A stretch of DNA of 64,000 nt from Neoceratodus forsteri (taxonomy: Eukaryota; Chordata; Ceratodontiformes; Ceratodontidae): the NCBI GenBank assembly GCA_016271365.2, contig CM057452.1, forward strand, positions 829,962,001-830,026,000, written 5' to 3'. Under the pieces are notes generated by a model. It was not told the origin of the DNA, searched no databases, and saw nothing but the letters and a program-made list of their open reading frames with translations. This document shows, piece after piece, positions 1 to 12,102 of the stretch (within the stretch, counting starts at the first letter, position 1; the number at the start of each line of letters is the position of its first letter). Both the position numbers and the translations under genes were made by a program.

Positions 1-375
1 TGGCCTTGAATTATTGCTAAATGAATTACTATTGAAAGTAGTATCTTTAGTATTTTGATTAAACCTTTGTGTATATTCTGAAACATCTGTAAACTTATTC
101 AAGAGTGCCTCACTTATCTTTACATGGTCATTTATAGTAGTGCCATTAATATTTAAGACTATAGGAAATGAATTCACATCAGGGTCAGTTATGGACTTAA
201 CTACTGACCAAAACTTTTTGGAATTGTTTAGGTCTTTATACTGGTTATTTATGTGATAATCAGATTTACACTTTCTTATTTTTTATTTCCGATGATTTCT
301 TAACCGACGATATTCATGTAAATCAGATAAACTGCATGAACACTTAAATTGTTTCCAAGCTTTGTCACGCTGTTT

Positions 376-570
376 CTATAATCCAATCAATTCAGGAGTG
401 ATCCATTTATTTTTAATCCCCCTAACCCTTCTAGTGACCCTAGGGAAGTACTTATTTTGCAGTTCGAATAGTATAGTATTAAAGTAATCTATAGCTTCAT
501 CTATTGTTGGTATAGCATCAAGGTAACTCCAGTCAGTTCTCACCAAATCTTCCCTTAGGTCAGTTCCCAA
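376..570 (-). pseudogene. LINE ORF2 linker remnant
   Basis: The longest open piece of the outer LINE on this side has 64 codons and contains LVRTDW and KNKWITPEL. This is the conserved segment between the endonuclease and reverse transcriptase of L2-type elements. The same protein continues upstream on the minus strand at about 570-630 in another frame (SKITKPPPRF) and downstream at 1-375, so it is a frameshifted remnant rather than a gene. Confidence 0.7.
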
Positions 571-625
571 TTATTTTTAAATCTCCTGAAAGATATAAAC
601 CTAGGGGGTGGTTTAGTAATCTTAG

Positions 626-644
626 ATTTCCAGACACAATAAGT
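626..644. repeat. 19-bp inverted repeat, left copy
   Basis: This 19-mer matches the reverse complement of 3,088-3,106 at 18 of 19 positions. The two copies sit exactly at the edges of the inserted CR1. In the outer LINE they would flank the coding step just after the endonuclease motif FPDTIS, so the uninterrupted element probably held a hairpin here. Confidence 0.75.
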
Positions 645-3087
645 AGCCAAGTACGAACATACAAACATACGAAAATGCCAGCAGAAACAAGCCTCATGGT
701 TTATCGAGTCTGATCGAATGTGCAGCTAGCACCTTATAATGCTGTTGCCCCTCCCTACTCCCCATCCTGTTACCCCTTACCTTATCCCAACCCCTCTTGA
801 AGCTGTTTACCATCTTGCAGGCTGCTGACTCACCTGGCAAGGAGTTCCACTTGTCCACCACTCTTTCTGTGAAAAAATGTCTCCTCATCTCTCTCTTGAA
901 TCTACCCCCTCCAATCTCAGTTGGTGTCCTCGCGTGTCCCTCCCCTTTCTCCTCTGGAAAATCCTCTCTGTTTTAGTCTTGTTTACTCTCTTCAGGTACT
1001 TAATGGTCTCAATCATATCTCCCCTGTACCTCCTCTCTTCCAGAGAGTACATATTCAACTCCCCCAGCCTTTTCTCATATGGCTTGCCCTCCAATCCCTG
1101 GATCACCTCTGTAGCTCTACACTGTACCCCCTCCAACAATCTGATGTCCTTCTTCAGGAACGGGCACCAGTATTGCATGCAGTGCTCCAGGTGGGGCCTG
1201 ACCAGTGACCTATACAGAGGCAGGATAACCTCCCTACCTCTGGAGGAGATCCCTCTAGCTATACACCCCAGCATTTTGTTGGCTTTTGCTGCCGCCCTTC
1301 TGCATTGAACAGAATTGTTCATGCTCCCTGTTATGATCACCCCTAGGTCCTTCTCTTCTGTGAAGCAACCCAACTGAACCTCATTTAAGTGATAATCCCT
1401 CCCCTGGTTCCAGGCTCTGAAGTGCAAAGCCTTGCACCTCTTGACGTTGAACCCCAGCTGCCATTTATCTGCCCACTCCTGCAGCTTATTCAGGTCCTCC
1501 TGCAACCCCTCCCCCCCCCGTGTCATCTACCACAGCTCCCATCTTGGTATAGTCTGCGAACAGACTGATTTTGCTCCTGATCCCATTCGAGATATCTGAA
1601 ATGAAAATCCTGAACAGTACTGGTCCCCACTCATCACTGCTGTTGGTGATGAGAGTTCCCCCCTACCACCACCCTTTGCTTTCTCCACCTCAGACAGTTC
1701 CTGATCCAGGTCATCATTTTTGGTCCTACCCCTTATACTCCAGCTTCCCCCCCAATCTCCCATGTGGCACTGAATCAAAGGCCTTACTGAAGTCCAAGTA
1801 CAGGAAGTCCACAGCATGGCCCTTGTTCATTTCCTGTGCCACCCAGTCGTAGAACTCTACCAGGTTTGTCTGGCAAGATCTGCCTGAGACAAACCCATGT
1901 TGCTGGTCATCCTGGATACCATTTTCCTCCAAGAAGCTCACAAGCCTCTCCTTTATGATGGTCTCCATGAGTTTGCCTGTGATGGAGATGAGGCTCACTG
2001 GCCTGTAGTTCCCTAGTTCATCCTTTGGCCCACTTTTAAGGATGGGCACCATGTGGGCCATCTTCCAGTCCTATGGTACACATCCTGTATCCAGGGAGGT
2101 ATTGAACAGGTCTGCCATCGCCCCACCAATGACCTCTGCCAGCTGCCACAGTACTCTAGGGTGAATGCCATCCATCTCAGGAGCTTTGTCCACTCTTAAT
2201 GCCCTCAACCCCTCCAAGACCCTGCTGTCTGTAATCCCTACATCTGTTGCCCTCTCCCCCCTTACCCACCCCCACTTGCCTGAGGTATTTGCTCCCCTTC
2301 TCCTGCATGGACACAGTGCAGAAGTACTCGTTCAGTGCCTCTGCCTGCTCCGCCCCCATCTTTCTTGAGCCTCACAAGCTGGTCTTTGCTTCTTCTTTTC
2401 TCGCCTATGTAATGGAAGAAGTCTTTTTCTCCTCTTTTGATCCCCTCCACCAGTCTTTGCTCTCTAGATGCTTTGGCCCCCGTGACCAGTCTGGTGACCT
2501 TCCTAGACTTTTCCCTGTATACATCTTTATCTTCTCCCCCTCCTCATTATTTTCCTATACTTCTGAAATGCTGCCCTCTTGGCTCTCATCCCTTCCCTAA
2601 CCTCCAGTAACAGCCAACTGGGTTCCTTTGCCCTGCCTTTCTTGTTTTTTTCCTAGTACAGGTCTCTGTTGCCTCCGCCAGCCCTCCCCTTATTATATTC
2701 CATTTCTGATCTGCATCCATGTGTTGCTGGATGTCTGCCAGGTGCTTGCTCAGAATTTCTCCCATCATCCTAAAGTCCACCCCCCTAAACTCAACCACCC
2801 TTGTACCCATGCCCCCTGTGCCCTCCCCATGTTTAGCATGAACCACACCAAGTAGTGGTCATTCCCAGCAAGTGGTTCTTCCACTTCTAGGTTCCTTACA
2901 GCTTCCCCATTATCCAGTACAAGATCCAAAGTCCTTTCCACCCATGTCAGACCTTGTAACAGCTGTGTCAAGAAGCAGTCCTGAAAAGCTACCAACAGGA
3001 CCCCCTTCCTTGCATGTGGTGGCAGGTATGCTCCAATCCACCCCCGGTAGGTTGAAATCCCCCACCACCACCATGCTATTTCCTAAC
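645..3087 (-). mobile_element. CR1 LINE, 5'-truncated
   Basis: A CR1 ORF2 reads on the minus strand with several frameshifts. In order: end of the endonuclease at 2,765-3,085 (GDFNLPGVDW, then GNDHYLVWF), linker, reverse transcriptase at about 1,530-2,060 (KLMETIIKERL, FVSGRSCQTN, LDFSKAFDSVPH), then the thumb and C-terminal region at 694-1,526 (ITGSMNNSVQCRRAAAKANKMLGCI, LVRPHLEHCMQYW, KPYEKRL, FFTERVVDKWNSLP). The polymerase FADD box reads FADY near 1,550, so the catalytic pair is lost. The 3' end at about 648-672 carries variants of the CR1 terminal 8-bp repeat (TATGTTTG). The 5' end is cut inside the endonuclease, as usual for this family. It is nested in the L2-like LINE. Confidence 0.9.
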
Positions 3088-3106
3088 ACTTATTGTGTCA
3101 GGAAAT
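3088..3106. repeat. 19-bp inverted repeat, right copy
   Basis: This is the partner of 626-644 in inverted orientation with one mismatch. It codes the FPDTIS end of the outer LINE endonuclease on the minus strand. Confidence 0.75.
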
Positions 3107-3361
3107 ACTTCCAAACACTTTATACTACCCAAACAATTTGTAAGGATCCAATCTAGGACTGTATGTCGGCCACTTGACAAATTCATATGTGTAAAAGTAT
3201 TTATCATCTGAATGAGGCCTGTATTTGATACTAAGGACTTTAATTCAGGTTTTACATCCAGATTCCAATTTAAGTTAAAATCTCCCATTACTAATATATA
3301 CTCCTTTGGCTGGAGTGAGCCAGTAATCTCCAATAATTCCTTTAGACCATTCAGGACGGTT

Positions 3362-3480
3362 TAAAGTGTATCTTGTTGTATCATGTCTTATTTCCTGTAC
3401 TCTCCCAGGTGGTACCTGAAAATAGGCAATGTCTTGTCTAGTGTACTTACTTGGTTAACAAAAGCTAAATAAATAAATAG
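3362..3480 (+). mobile_element. SINE or L2 3' tail insertion
   Basis: A short plus-strand segment containing CTCCCAGGTGGTACCTGAAA and ending in a run of TAAATAAATAAA splits the endonuclease frame of the outer LINE. The open frame continues on both sides, before 3,333 and after 3,455. The end resembles the L2 3' end at 50,150-50,375. No clear target duplication was found. Confidence 0.5.
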
Positions 3481-3785
3481 TACAAACCCTACTCTTGTAA
3501 CATCCACCTAGTTTCAATTCTAATAGTAAATACTCCAAGCCAGAAGTGGAGTTGTAGTTTACCTTCAATTCCTTTAAATCTAAATGTTCCTTATAGTACA
3601 TTAAAATCCCCCCTCCCTTTTGTTTGCTTGGGCGGTCCCTTCTAAACATTTTATAACCCTCCAGGGTACATTGATTGTCCCTGAGCATGGGCCTCAGCCA
3701 TGATTCAGTGAAGCTCACAATGACAGGGTCATTCAAATGTATCCACAAGCCTCAAGTTTAGATTTCGATAAAGAGCTGCGCACAT

Positions 3786-4194
3786 TTAAACAGTGCTGGA
3801 ATTACAGGGGGACCAGAGGGGACAAGGCCCCCTTACTTTTTTTGAGGGCCCCCCTAGTTCTGTGCGATGGAAAGGCAATGGGGGGGCATGTTTTGGCCCC
3901 CCTACTACTCCCTGCTGACTTCAAACTGCCTTAAAAATTGGGAAGTAGCCAGACTTGTGAAATGGCCAGTTATTCAGAGAGCAGCTTTGCATTTAGCATC
4001 AGGCACGGGCGGGAGTGTGACTGTCTAGCAGCTAGGTAAGGAGACCTGACACCTGTCAGTCTGTGCCAGGAATGTTAGTTTTCCTCATCTGGCACTGGCA
4101 TCTAGAAAGTCTCACTCGCGTCTGGGCATGATACCTAATGATAGGTTCTTCTTGGTTCAGGGAAATCCCACTTCGGTGCTTAACAGGCTGTCAA
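3786..4194. other. Unassigned spacer with G- and C-runs
   Basis: No coding or repeat assignment. It contains several runs of G or C (for example the GGGGGGGCATG near 3,880) that resemble the motif at about 50,725-50,750, so it may be part of an unnamed repeat. Confidence 0.4.
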
Positions 4195-5190
4195 GAGTTT
4201 TACATAGACAGTGTCGGCAGATAAGGGCCCATGGCCCACCCAGTCTGCCCATTTGAGCTTGTAAGTTCAGTTTATGTTTTCCTAGAAGTCTGTTGCCCCT
4301 TACCCCTGACCTTCAGAATTCCTTTATGTCTATCCCATGCATTCTTAAATCCCGTGATTGTTTCAGCCCCCACCACTTCCTCTGGCAGGGTGTTCCACTT
4401 GTCCACCGCCCATTCTGTGAAGAAATTCTTCCTCACGTTTCCTCTGAATCGTCCTCCCTCCAACTTCATCCCATGCCCTCTAGTCCTGGAACATCTTTTT
4501 CACTTAAAAATAGTGTATTCCTGCACCCTGTTCCCTCCCTGTAAGATACTTGTATGTCTTTATCATATCCCTTCTCTCCCTCCTCTCCTCCAGGGAGTAC
4601 ATGTTCAGTTCCTTCAACCTGTCTTCATAGGACTTGTGATGCAATCCATGTACCATCTTTGCTGCCCTCCTCCGAACCTTCTCTACCCCGTCTATTTCCT
4701 TACATAGGTAAGGTCTCCAGAACTGTACACTGTACTCCAGGTGGGGCCTCACTAGTGTCTTGTATAGTGGAATTATGACCTCCCTTTTCCTGCTGGTGAT
4801 GCCCCTGCCTATGCAGCCCAGCATCCTATTTGCTTTACCCGCTGCCTTGTCACACTGTTTCCCTACCTTGAGGTCATCAGAGATGATAACCACAAGATCC
4901 CTTTCCTGCTTGGTGCATGCTATATCCTCACTCCCAACTGATATATTGTGCCAGGGTTTTTGTGCCCCGTATGCATTATCTTGCACTTCTTTGCATTTAA
5001 TTTTAACTGCCAAACCCCTGACCATTCTTCAAGTTTCTGCAGGTCCCTTCTCATTCTGTCTACACCCTCTGGTGTGTCTACTCTGTTACAGAGCTTTGTG
5101 TCATCAGCGAACAGTGAAATTCTGCCTTCTAGGTCCTGCATAATGTCACTGATGAAGATGTTGAATAGATGTTTTGCCTCTGCCTTTCCT
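4195..5190 (-). mobile_element. CR1 LINE, 5'-truncated 3' half
   Basis: A minus-strand CR1 ORF2 3' half. It begins inside the reverse transcriptase with an intact FADDTK catalytic box (about 5,090), continues through the CKIMH segment, the RDLVVIISDDLKVGKQCDKAA thumb region, [17 protein letters not shown] and EDRLKELNMYSLEERR (4,504-5,025), and ends with FFTEWAVDKWNTLPEEVVGA (4,272-4,469). The plus-strand text CCCACCCAGTCTGCCC at about 4,240 is the conserved CR1 3' UTR in reverse. The 5' end is cut at about 5,190 after DIMQDLEG. Frame breaks lie between the three pieces, so it is not active. Confidence 0.9.
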
Positions 5191-6240
5191 CGTGCTTATT
5201 AAGCACCATGTTAGACAGTGTTTGTGCCTTTGGGGTGAACAGCAAATTACTTTCTCAGCTCTCTGAAACCATTCACCGATACCTGCTACAATTTACATAC
5301 AGTTATATTAAGATCAAATTAGAGAAATCAATGTTCAGTCATTAATGACACACTCATACTCACTGTATAGTTGGCACTACCACTGGTGAAGTGATGGACC
5401 TTAGTGTGTCACAACTGTCACTGTCACAGTCAGATTGTCATCTCATTTTACCAATAGCAGATGCTTGCTTTTGCTTGCCCTGAATGTCATCATGACCGAA
5501 ATAGTTTATTCACACAGACCCAGGCAGCGAGACGTTGAGTATTATGTGCAAGCAAATAAAGTGATCGCCCTTCATCCCTCAAAGTAAAACACACAGTCAC
5601 TGGAAGGGACGGGGACAACTTATTTAACATGTGTCTGTGTAAAATAAATTTAAACAAGCATTTGTCAATGCCGAACGTTCACTTGCAGGTATTTGCAGTA
5701 TTATTTGGCAGTTGGACATGGCTTAAAAAAATCAGTGACAAAGAAGTAAAATGAGGGAGACAGTTTCTCAAGTGGTTCTATTGCCTGAAGCAGGCAGCAT
5801 AACAGTATTGGTGTAAAATACTTTGTCTGCAGAAGAGCAAGTCTGTAACTGTGTTACCCACTGTTCAGTCACAGAAACAAATTGTAGGAGGGACAGAAAC
5901 ATGCTAAGGCAAAGTCTTGGACATCCCTGAATATACATATACATTTCCCCCCCTCTCCCCCTCTCCCTCTCTCCTCCACCCCCCAAACCCCTCTTCTACA
6001 GGTGCTTTTCAGGCTTGGCTGTACTGTGCCACAGGAAAGCTCAGAGTTGAAAGGCAGAGGGGTAAGTGCATTAGGCGTTTGGGGGGGGGAAAGACATGGA
6101 GGATATTGGCTGCACCAGAGAGGAGTATTAAAAATATAAGTAAAAAAAAGGAACAGTTGATTTGATCAGGGCAATACAGTGTATTTGGGACTGAAGGACA
6201 AGAGGGCATACAGGGGTGGTGGGAAGGGGGAGGGATTAGT
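5191..6240. other. Unassigned sequence with a pyrimidine tract
   Basis: I recognise no gene or transposon. A strongly pyrimidine-rich tract (C and CT runs) occupies about 5,945-5,995 and makes spurious frames such as the one at 5,768-5,986. Confidence 0.5.
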
Positions 6241-6247
6241 TAGCAAG

Positions 6248-6350
6248 GAAGCATTTGTTTTTATTTACTCATGGAGAGTGGTAAATGTATGGAAGAAGGT
6301 GCCAGATGATGTGGTGTAAGTCAAGAGTGCTGAAACTTTAAACTCAAGCT
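6248..6350 (+). mobile_element. Possible LINE ORF2 C-terminal remnant
   Basis: Plus-strand translation gives RVVNVWKKVPDDVV, a stop, then VKSAETLNS. This matches the spacing and residues of the CR1/L2 C-terminal motif (RVVDxWNxLPxxVVxAxSxxxFK). It is about 100 bases with no flanking match, so it is tentative. Confidence 0.4.
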
Positions 6351-8759
6351 GTATCACTTTCTCCTGTAATATATACTCTTTCAGTTGCCCCCCTTTATGA
6401 GGGATCACCCTCATTCTACCTCCAAGTATTACTGTGTCCCACATAAAAAAGGTACTGCCCATGCAAAGAAGATGCTGGAAACTCTTAATGCAGGAATTCA
6501 TAACTCTTTTGCTAAAGCAAAAGTAAACCTGCTAAACAATGGTACTAGATTCCAGTGTACTGAGCCAGAATCTCCTTTCTTTTGGTGTTGCAAATTGGGA
6601 GGGCTAGTGTTGCACACCATTCCAGTGCAAAGTAATGCAGTCGCCCCTCTCCAGATACTCAGTGAGCTGATATATGCATTTGCGGCCAGCCTAGAATAAA
6701 ATAAGCTTATCCGTGGTACGGAGCTTGCAGCAGACTCAGTCTGCAGTCCTGCGTTTGAAGTGTTTGCAGGTGAATCTACTGCAAAATGCTTATTCACCTC
6801 AGGTAAAATGGTGGCACCTCTTAGCGATTTAAAATGGTTCTGTTGGTATTGTTTCTGCCATGTTTTTTTTTTGGTATTGGGGAAGCGAGCAGAGAGCAAG
6901 TGCAGCCGAACCAGCCGCTGCAGCACGATTTTGTTAGAGAGTGGCAGAGTGATCAGCAGTTACTAATTTTGTTCCCTACGGCTGTCAGGGAGACAATTAA
7001 GAAAAAAGAAATGAAGTTGGGGTATGTTTCTTGTGCCACTTTTCTTGGGAGACAGCAGCTCAGGATAAGAAATACAGCTTTTAAAGAGAATGGGACAAAG
7101 AAAATGACAGACCTGTGTAGGTACAGTGCTGGTGAAAATGTTTAGAAAGGCAGACTAGACTGTGTCTTTACCAACTATGCAGCGCGGGGGGGGGGGATGA
7201 CAAGGTGACCGAATAAGACTGATTTTGAGAACTGCACTAGTGAGCACCAGACAGTCTGGTAACAGTTGAGGAAATGCACAATTCTAAATTAGGGACAGTC
7301 TGCAACAGAACATATAAAAAAAAACTCTGCTGCACACCTCTTGGGTAAAAACGGAGAAGCGGTTCACATCATGACATGAAATACTGGAAAAGGTGCTTTA
7401 TCCATTGCATTAAAGAATGTTCCCATAATGATGTAAAGTGCTCACAAATGATTTATCGAGTGGGCTTTCTGAAAACGAGCATAAACAAACACTCTGGTGC
7501 TTCGAATCACAAAAGCTCTTCCTTACCCTGACACCCTGAGCACTTTATATGGTTTTGGAGCCTTCTTTACTACAATGGGTATCGCTTTATTTTTTGCGGT
7601 ATTTTTTGACTCTGAGGATACATGCCATCCATTCTTCTTGGCCAGAGAATATAACGCAGCAGAACTAATGTGCTGAGTGGACAGAGGACTTCAGCCCATA
7701 TTACAGTATCACTATATTTTGTCTAACATACTTTCAATTTCCCCGCCTGTTACACATGTGCACGCTAAACAATGCTACATACAAACAGTGCATCATGGGA
7801 AGTAAGTGACTGAAACAAACGTGTCAGACGGAGATTTACTTCGCGTGAATACTATTACCATATTAGCTGCATGCTTAAAAACAAAAAACCCTTAGAAGAC
7901 TGTGGACGTATATATACGTCCAGAATCTATATACCTTCACACATATTCAGTTCTCACTAACCCACAAGGTCATTAACTATTGCACAAAAGGAATATGCAA
8001 TGGGGACTCTATATTTTATTGAAAAGATAAATAAATCTACTACCTCTATCTCTATCTTATAACAAGCTCTAAATCAGCAGGGAAGTCTAAGGCAGTTGGG
8101 AGCTGTAATCAGGCCAGATATTTTTCTTCTTAAAATCAAAGTAGTTGGCAGGCAGCAAGTGCCAGGGAATATCCTTTAGGGACTGGCTACCATTACTTTA
8201 TTAAAATAAATAAAAGGGAGCACAAAACAAAATGGGAAAGCACACACACACAAGTGCAAGTTAGAAGTCATTTTAGAGTGACAAGAGAGCTGCTCAGTTA
8301 CTAAATAACACAAGTAGAATTCATTTGACGAAATACACATACATTTTGATTTAAATGATACTAAAAAAGACACTAGCAGCAAGTTAACAGTCAAAAGGAC
8401 ACAATTCAATACATTTTGTGGCACAGAAGTGCATAGATTTAAAAACAGAGGTGTCTGTAGTAGTGTCCAGAGAAACAAACTGCGGTCAGAGCGATCTGCG
8501 ACTACAGAGCATTGCTTATGGATACCAGAGTGGTGGCAGCGGAGTATAAGGTGTTTTGGATTGGTGATGGTATGTATGGCGTTGATTGGAGTGCCACTGA
8601 AGGATGCTGCTGAACGTTTTAAATAAAATAAGTAAATCTCACCAAAACATTATATTCTCCTTTAACATGAGCAATAATTCATTGTAATTTTTACAATATC
8701 CAATATTTAGTTAGTTTTTTTTTTTCCCTTCATAATTGCAATTTGCACTACAGTTGCAG
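6351..8759. other. Unassigned sequence
   Basis: No recognised gene or repeat family. The longest frame (142 codons, minus, 6,498-6,926) has no motif that I recognise and no splice or promoter support. A perfect 18-bp palindrome sits at 7,904-7,921. A segment ending in AAATAAAATAAGTAAA near 8,635 may be an unassigned SINE or LINE tail. Confidence 0.5.
7904..7921. repeat. 18-bp perfect palindrome
   Basis: GGACGTATATATACGTCC reads the same on both strands. No adjacent gene gives it a role. Confidence 0.6.
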
Positions 8760-10992
8760 ATTACTTACGAGTTCCTTCAATTCCGTGGCAATCGTGTCCA
8801 GGTCCAGTCAAGACTCAGAAAAGTATTCTGACAGACAGCCAGGAGTCGAGACGCTTCAATTCGCTTAAAGAAAATGAAAACTTAATTAAAAGTAAAACAG
8901 AACTTACTGAAAGCGGCGACGCTGAGCCTCATGCAAGCAAACACAGTCAGTGAAGCCTTTAGGCCAAGCCAGCCAGTGAAATCAGCAGCAAGTCAGTCAG
9001 CGACGTGTAAGTGAAGTCCGATCCAACTCCAGTCCACAACACTCAGGTCTCAACCCCAATGGAAAAGCCAGGCCCAGATGATAAGGAGTCAGCCGAAATC
9101 AAATGGGATTTGGGGATGTATGTGTTATTTTTATACCCCATATGGCTCTAGTGCCCTGTTTTTTTTTAACTTCGCTCTCCAAGTTCTCGGGCGGGGGGGG
9201 AACAGGGATCAGCTCTTGTAACTTCTGCGAGACTGTGATTGACTGACTGTGTCCCAGGACATTAAAAAAAAAGCTGCTGAAGCCACTTCTTTAATTATTT
9301 AAATGTGTATTGATGCATTGTTGCCGAGAGGCGCCAGTAAGTAGTTACCTTAAATGGAATGCTGGCAGCTGGTGGGCTAGGGCTGTCTAATGGCTAAATG
9401 GGAGCTAAGTGGTATATTTGTTGTCCCTCCTGACTCCAAGGCACTAAAACAAAGAGGAGTGGAGAGACGACTACGGAGGTGTTGCTGCTGCCGAGCTCTG
9501 CCCCGTAAATGAATAGAAACAAAAAGAAGTGTTAAGTTCTACCTTTACAACTCATCTCTGCTGGCCGAGGAGAACTTAACACAGGCAGCAGGTGTCAGTT
9601 TCTTATTGTTTTAGTGGCGGGTCGGGGGGCGGCATAGTAGAATCAGATTCAAAGGCAAAGAGTGACAAAGCAAGCACTGCAATACATTACAAGTAAAAGT
9701 ATAAATTCAGTTTGAGTGTGCAGCATGTTTGTAGGGGCAATCTCCTGGTGCACAAAAAAGTGGTGGGCGCCTCCGGCTTCATTTCCAGCCTATGCACTGA
9801 TCGCAGCGGTGGTTTTGAACTGAAGACCACTGCTGTCATACACAGCTCCCACATCCATTGGTGCAGGACAGCTGCGCCTGCTCAACGGAGCACTGCATTG
9901 CACAGGAAAGTCACACCTCCAAAAAGTCCTATTCTCCCAAGACGTTCCTTGCGCATGCGCACAAGCGAGCGTAAAAATTGCTTCTTTAGGTTTTGTTTTT
10001 GTTAATTTCCATGACCATGTGTTTTAGTTTGAGGCGTAAAGGTTGATCACTTAATTATAATACGCTACTCACCGGCTGCCTGTGTCTGTGTGAATTAAAT
10101 ACTGTCCGGTTTTAACATTACTTAATTCTCTGCTGCTTTGGTGAGATGTTGCGCACCAGAAGGGGGTACCAAGCGGTCCCATTAAAAAAAAAAATTCAGT
10201 CTAATGCAGGCAGTAGATTCCTTCAGAAACCCCCCCCCCCAACCAGATGTCCTTTAACCTGGACATGTCCTCTTTTACAGATGCAAATTTTCACTGCAGT
10301 GCTCTTTTGTCCTGGTTTTGACCACTGACAGAGTCTGTAGTTTGTTGGCAATGGCAGCCAAGTCCACCACGGCCCATCTTGGGTGAAAAAAAGAATCAAT
10401 TCTTTTTGTCATGTGTGGTGGTCCAAGTCCAACCCCCTTGGTTATCTGCACGTGATTGTCCCTCTAGGTGGTATCCACACTTGGGATTTGACTGCTGCGC
10501 TGCCTGCTGCAGAATGTGGTAGTCTAAGAGTTTTATTCTTTTTATCCTCTGGACATGACCCCCTGCCAGCTGTCATCCCAAATCTGATCCCAATTCCCAA
10601 TCCCAAGACAGTGAGAGACCCCTTCCCGTCCTGGCTGTACCTTGTTTGTACTGTTAGCAGCTGTCAGCTAGCGGCTGTGAGGATAAGCCACCTCTGAGAG
10701 GAGGGGTAGTCAACTGATCATCTGGAGAACTGTGAGAATCACACCACCACTGGTTAGCCTAAAACATGGTCCAACTCTGGTCTTATTCTGGTCCACACTC
10801 CAAGAGTCATGTCACCCACAGCCCAAGTCAACGCCAAACTTGTCCTGGAGCTGAAGTGTGGCAGTGACTGCACCCAACAACTTGCTGCCCTGGGAGTTTG
10901 GAGGACTCCTCGACTCGATTAGCTTGATGTTGCTGCAGAGTGGAGGAGAGGAAGTTCTATCCAGGACTGGTCCACGTCTACTGTTCACATAC
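8760..10992. other. Unassigned sequence left of the inverted repeat
   Basis: No coding region or transposon recognised. It is more GC-rich and CpG-containing than its surroundings in places (about 9,180-9,990). It includes an NRF1-type palindrome at 9,950-9,961. A 104-codon frame at 10,383-10,697 has no recognisable motif. This flank shows no match to the right flank beyond 40,972, which sets the left edge of the large inverted repeat. Confidence 0.5.
9950..9961. promoter_or_regulatory. NRF1-consensus palindrome
   Basis: TGCGCATGCGCA is the full palindromic consensus bound by vertebrate NRF1, which is usually found in CpG promoters. No transcript start or exon can be tied to it here, so function is not shown. 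Confidence 0.35.
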
Positions 10993-11894
10993 ATGCTAAT
11001 AAAATATTGCACAAAACCTTAAATCAGCCTGGTGTCTGTTATCTATCTAGTATGTTTTTAATCGCAATATGTCCTAGTGTCATCCACATTACTGTTTTTT
11101 TTTTTTGGGGGGGTGTAGTTGTGCCCTTTGAAGTCTCAAACTGTTGCTTCAGAGGATGGCTCCATCAGTAGCCATCGGCTTGATTTTTTTAGCCGCGAGA
11201 CTGCTTGACATCACATCATCTCCTTGCTGAGCTGTCAGATCCACACAGCCATTAGTCGGGAATCACACTGTGGCAGGAATAGCTGAACCTTTCCACTGTG
11301 GTGCTGATTTCTTTAGTGTAAATATTTTATTCCCATTAGTTTTACACAAATGCTGTGTCAGTTAGGCAAAGCTCTGTGTGACGGAATGAAAGAAAAGCCA
11401 TCATTCTCTAAACTCTGGTTTAGTCAGGAAGTCAGCTCTATTTCAGGCAGTGATGGCAGTCAATTGTGAATCTAGTCAAGTGTTGTGGATCCTTTGCCAG
11501 TCGACTGCCCATCACAAGTAGTGGTTTATTCTACCCCTTTTATTTTTCCTGGTTTGGATTTGATTCTGACAGCCATCCATAAATATGCACCATGAATGCA
11601 TTCATCTATAATCGGCAATCTGTTTTGACATCGGCAATTTGTTTATAAGGAAATTTAAAAAAAATTCTGTTTACAGCACCGTACACAGGTTTATGCTACA
11701 GTTCCAATTTCTGTAAGGCACAAGGTTGTGACGGTCACGCAGTACGTTTACATGACAGCAGTTTTCTGATTATAGTTGGATTATTGAGATTTCAGATATC
11801 TGTATCGGAAAACAGGTAGTCATGTAAACAGCAATTATCCACATTTTTTTCATTATCCCTCAGGTCCAGTTTTCTGGTTTTCACGGGTGGAAAA

Positions 11895-12037
11895 ATACAG
11901 GTTACTCTCCTGTAACAGGAGTTCTAGGAATGGTATATGGTGTTCATCCACACTTACTGGCAGGTTCCTTGCCGCTTTAAATCTTGCCGGAAGGTCTTCA
12001 AGCTGGCTCCTCCCACCCACCCGGGTGGTAAAACTCC
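11895..12037 (-). repeat. DIRS left terminal inverted repeat
   Basis: The stretch 11,951-12,037 is the reverse complement of 20,155-20,243, including the CCGCTTTAAATC core and the GGTGGTAAAACTC end. The outermost part (11,905-11,950) is specific to this end and is matched in reverse by the internal complementary region. It includes the small palindrome CTCCTGTAACAGGAG. Confidence 0.85.
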
Positions 12038-12102
12038 AGCCCCATGTCGCCAGATCTAGCCCGCAGGAAGCCAGGTCAGCGTCGAGCTGGGGTTGGTGGT
12101 TA

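Larger units (their letters stand above)
1..3785 (-). mobile_element. L2-like LINE fragment, interrupted by CR1
   Basis: A decayed non-LTR retrotransposon reads on the minus strand and runs off the left edge. Its apurinic-type endonuclease lies at about 3,080-3,780: an N-terminal strand followed by FTESWL at about 3,700, a KGGGILMYY loop, then VMGDFNLNWN at about 3,285 and an LDWILTN strand. The linker between endonuclease and reverse transcriptase follows at 1-630, with PPPRF and KNKWITPEL motifs and an FWSVVKSI stretch near 200. The family is inferred as L2-like or a related jockey-group clade from these motifs. Two insertions separate the pieces: a CR1 at 645-3,087 and a short tail at 3,362-3,480. 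The first linker segment has a frameshift near 565, and the reverse transcriptase would lie outside the window. Not functional. Confidence 0.75.

Noticed and set aside
877..1308. A 143-codon plus-strand frame
   Set aside because: It is antisense to the CR1 C-terminal region on the minus strand, which has clear family motifs.
6498..6926. A 142-codon minus-strand frame as a gene
   Set aside because: No recognisable domain, no splice or promoter support, and an overlapping frame of similar length on the other strand.
8760..8830. A minus-strand peptide (DLDTIATELKELV) followed by a GTAAGT donor, as a host exon
   Set aside because: An in-frame stop lies just upstream with no start or good acceptor between, and no partner exon was found.
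10993..11008. A target site duplication around the whole inverted repeat
   Set aside because: Outside flanks (TTCACATAC on the left, CTCACCTTT on the right) share only a few bases, which is too weak to claim.
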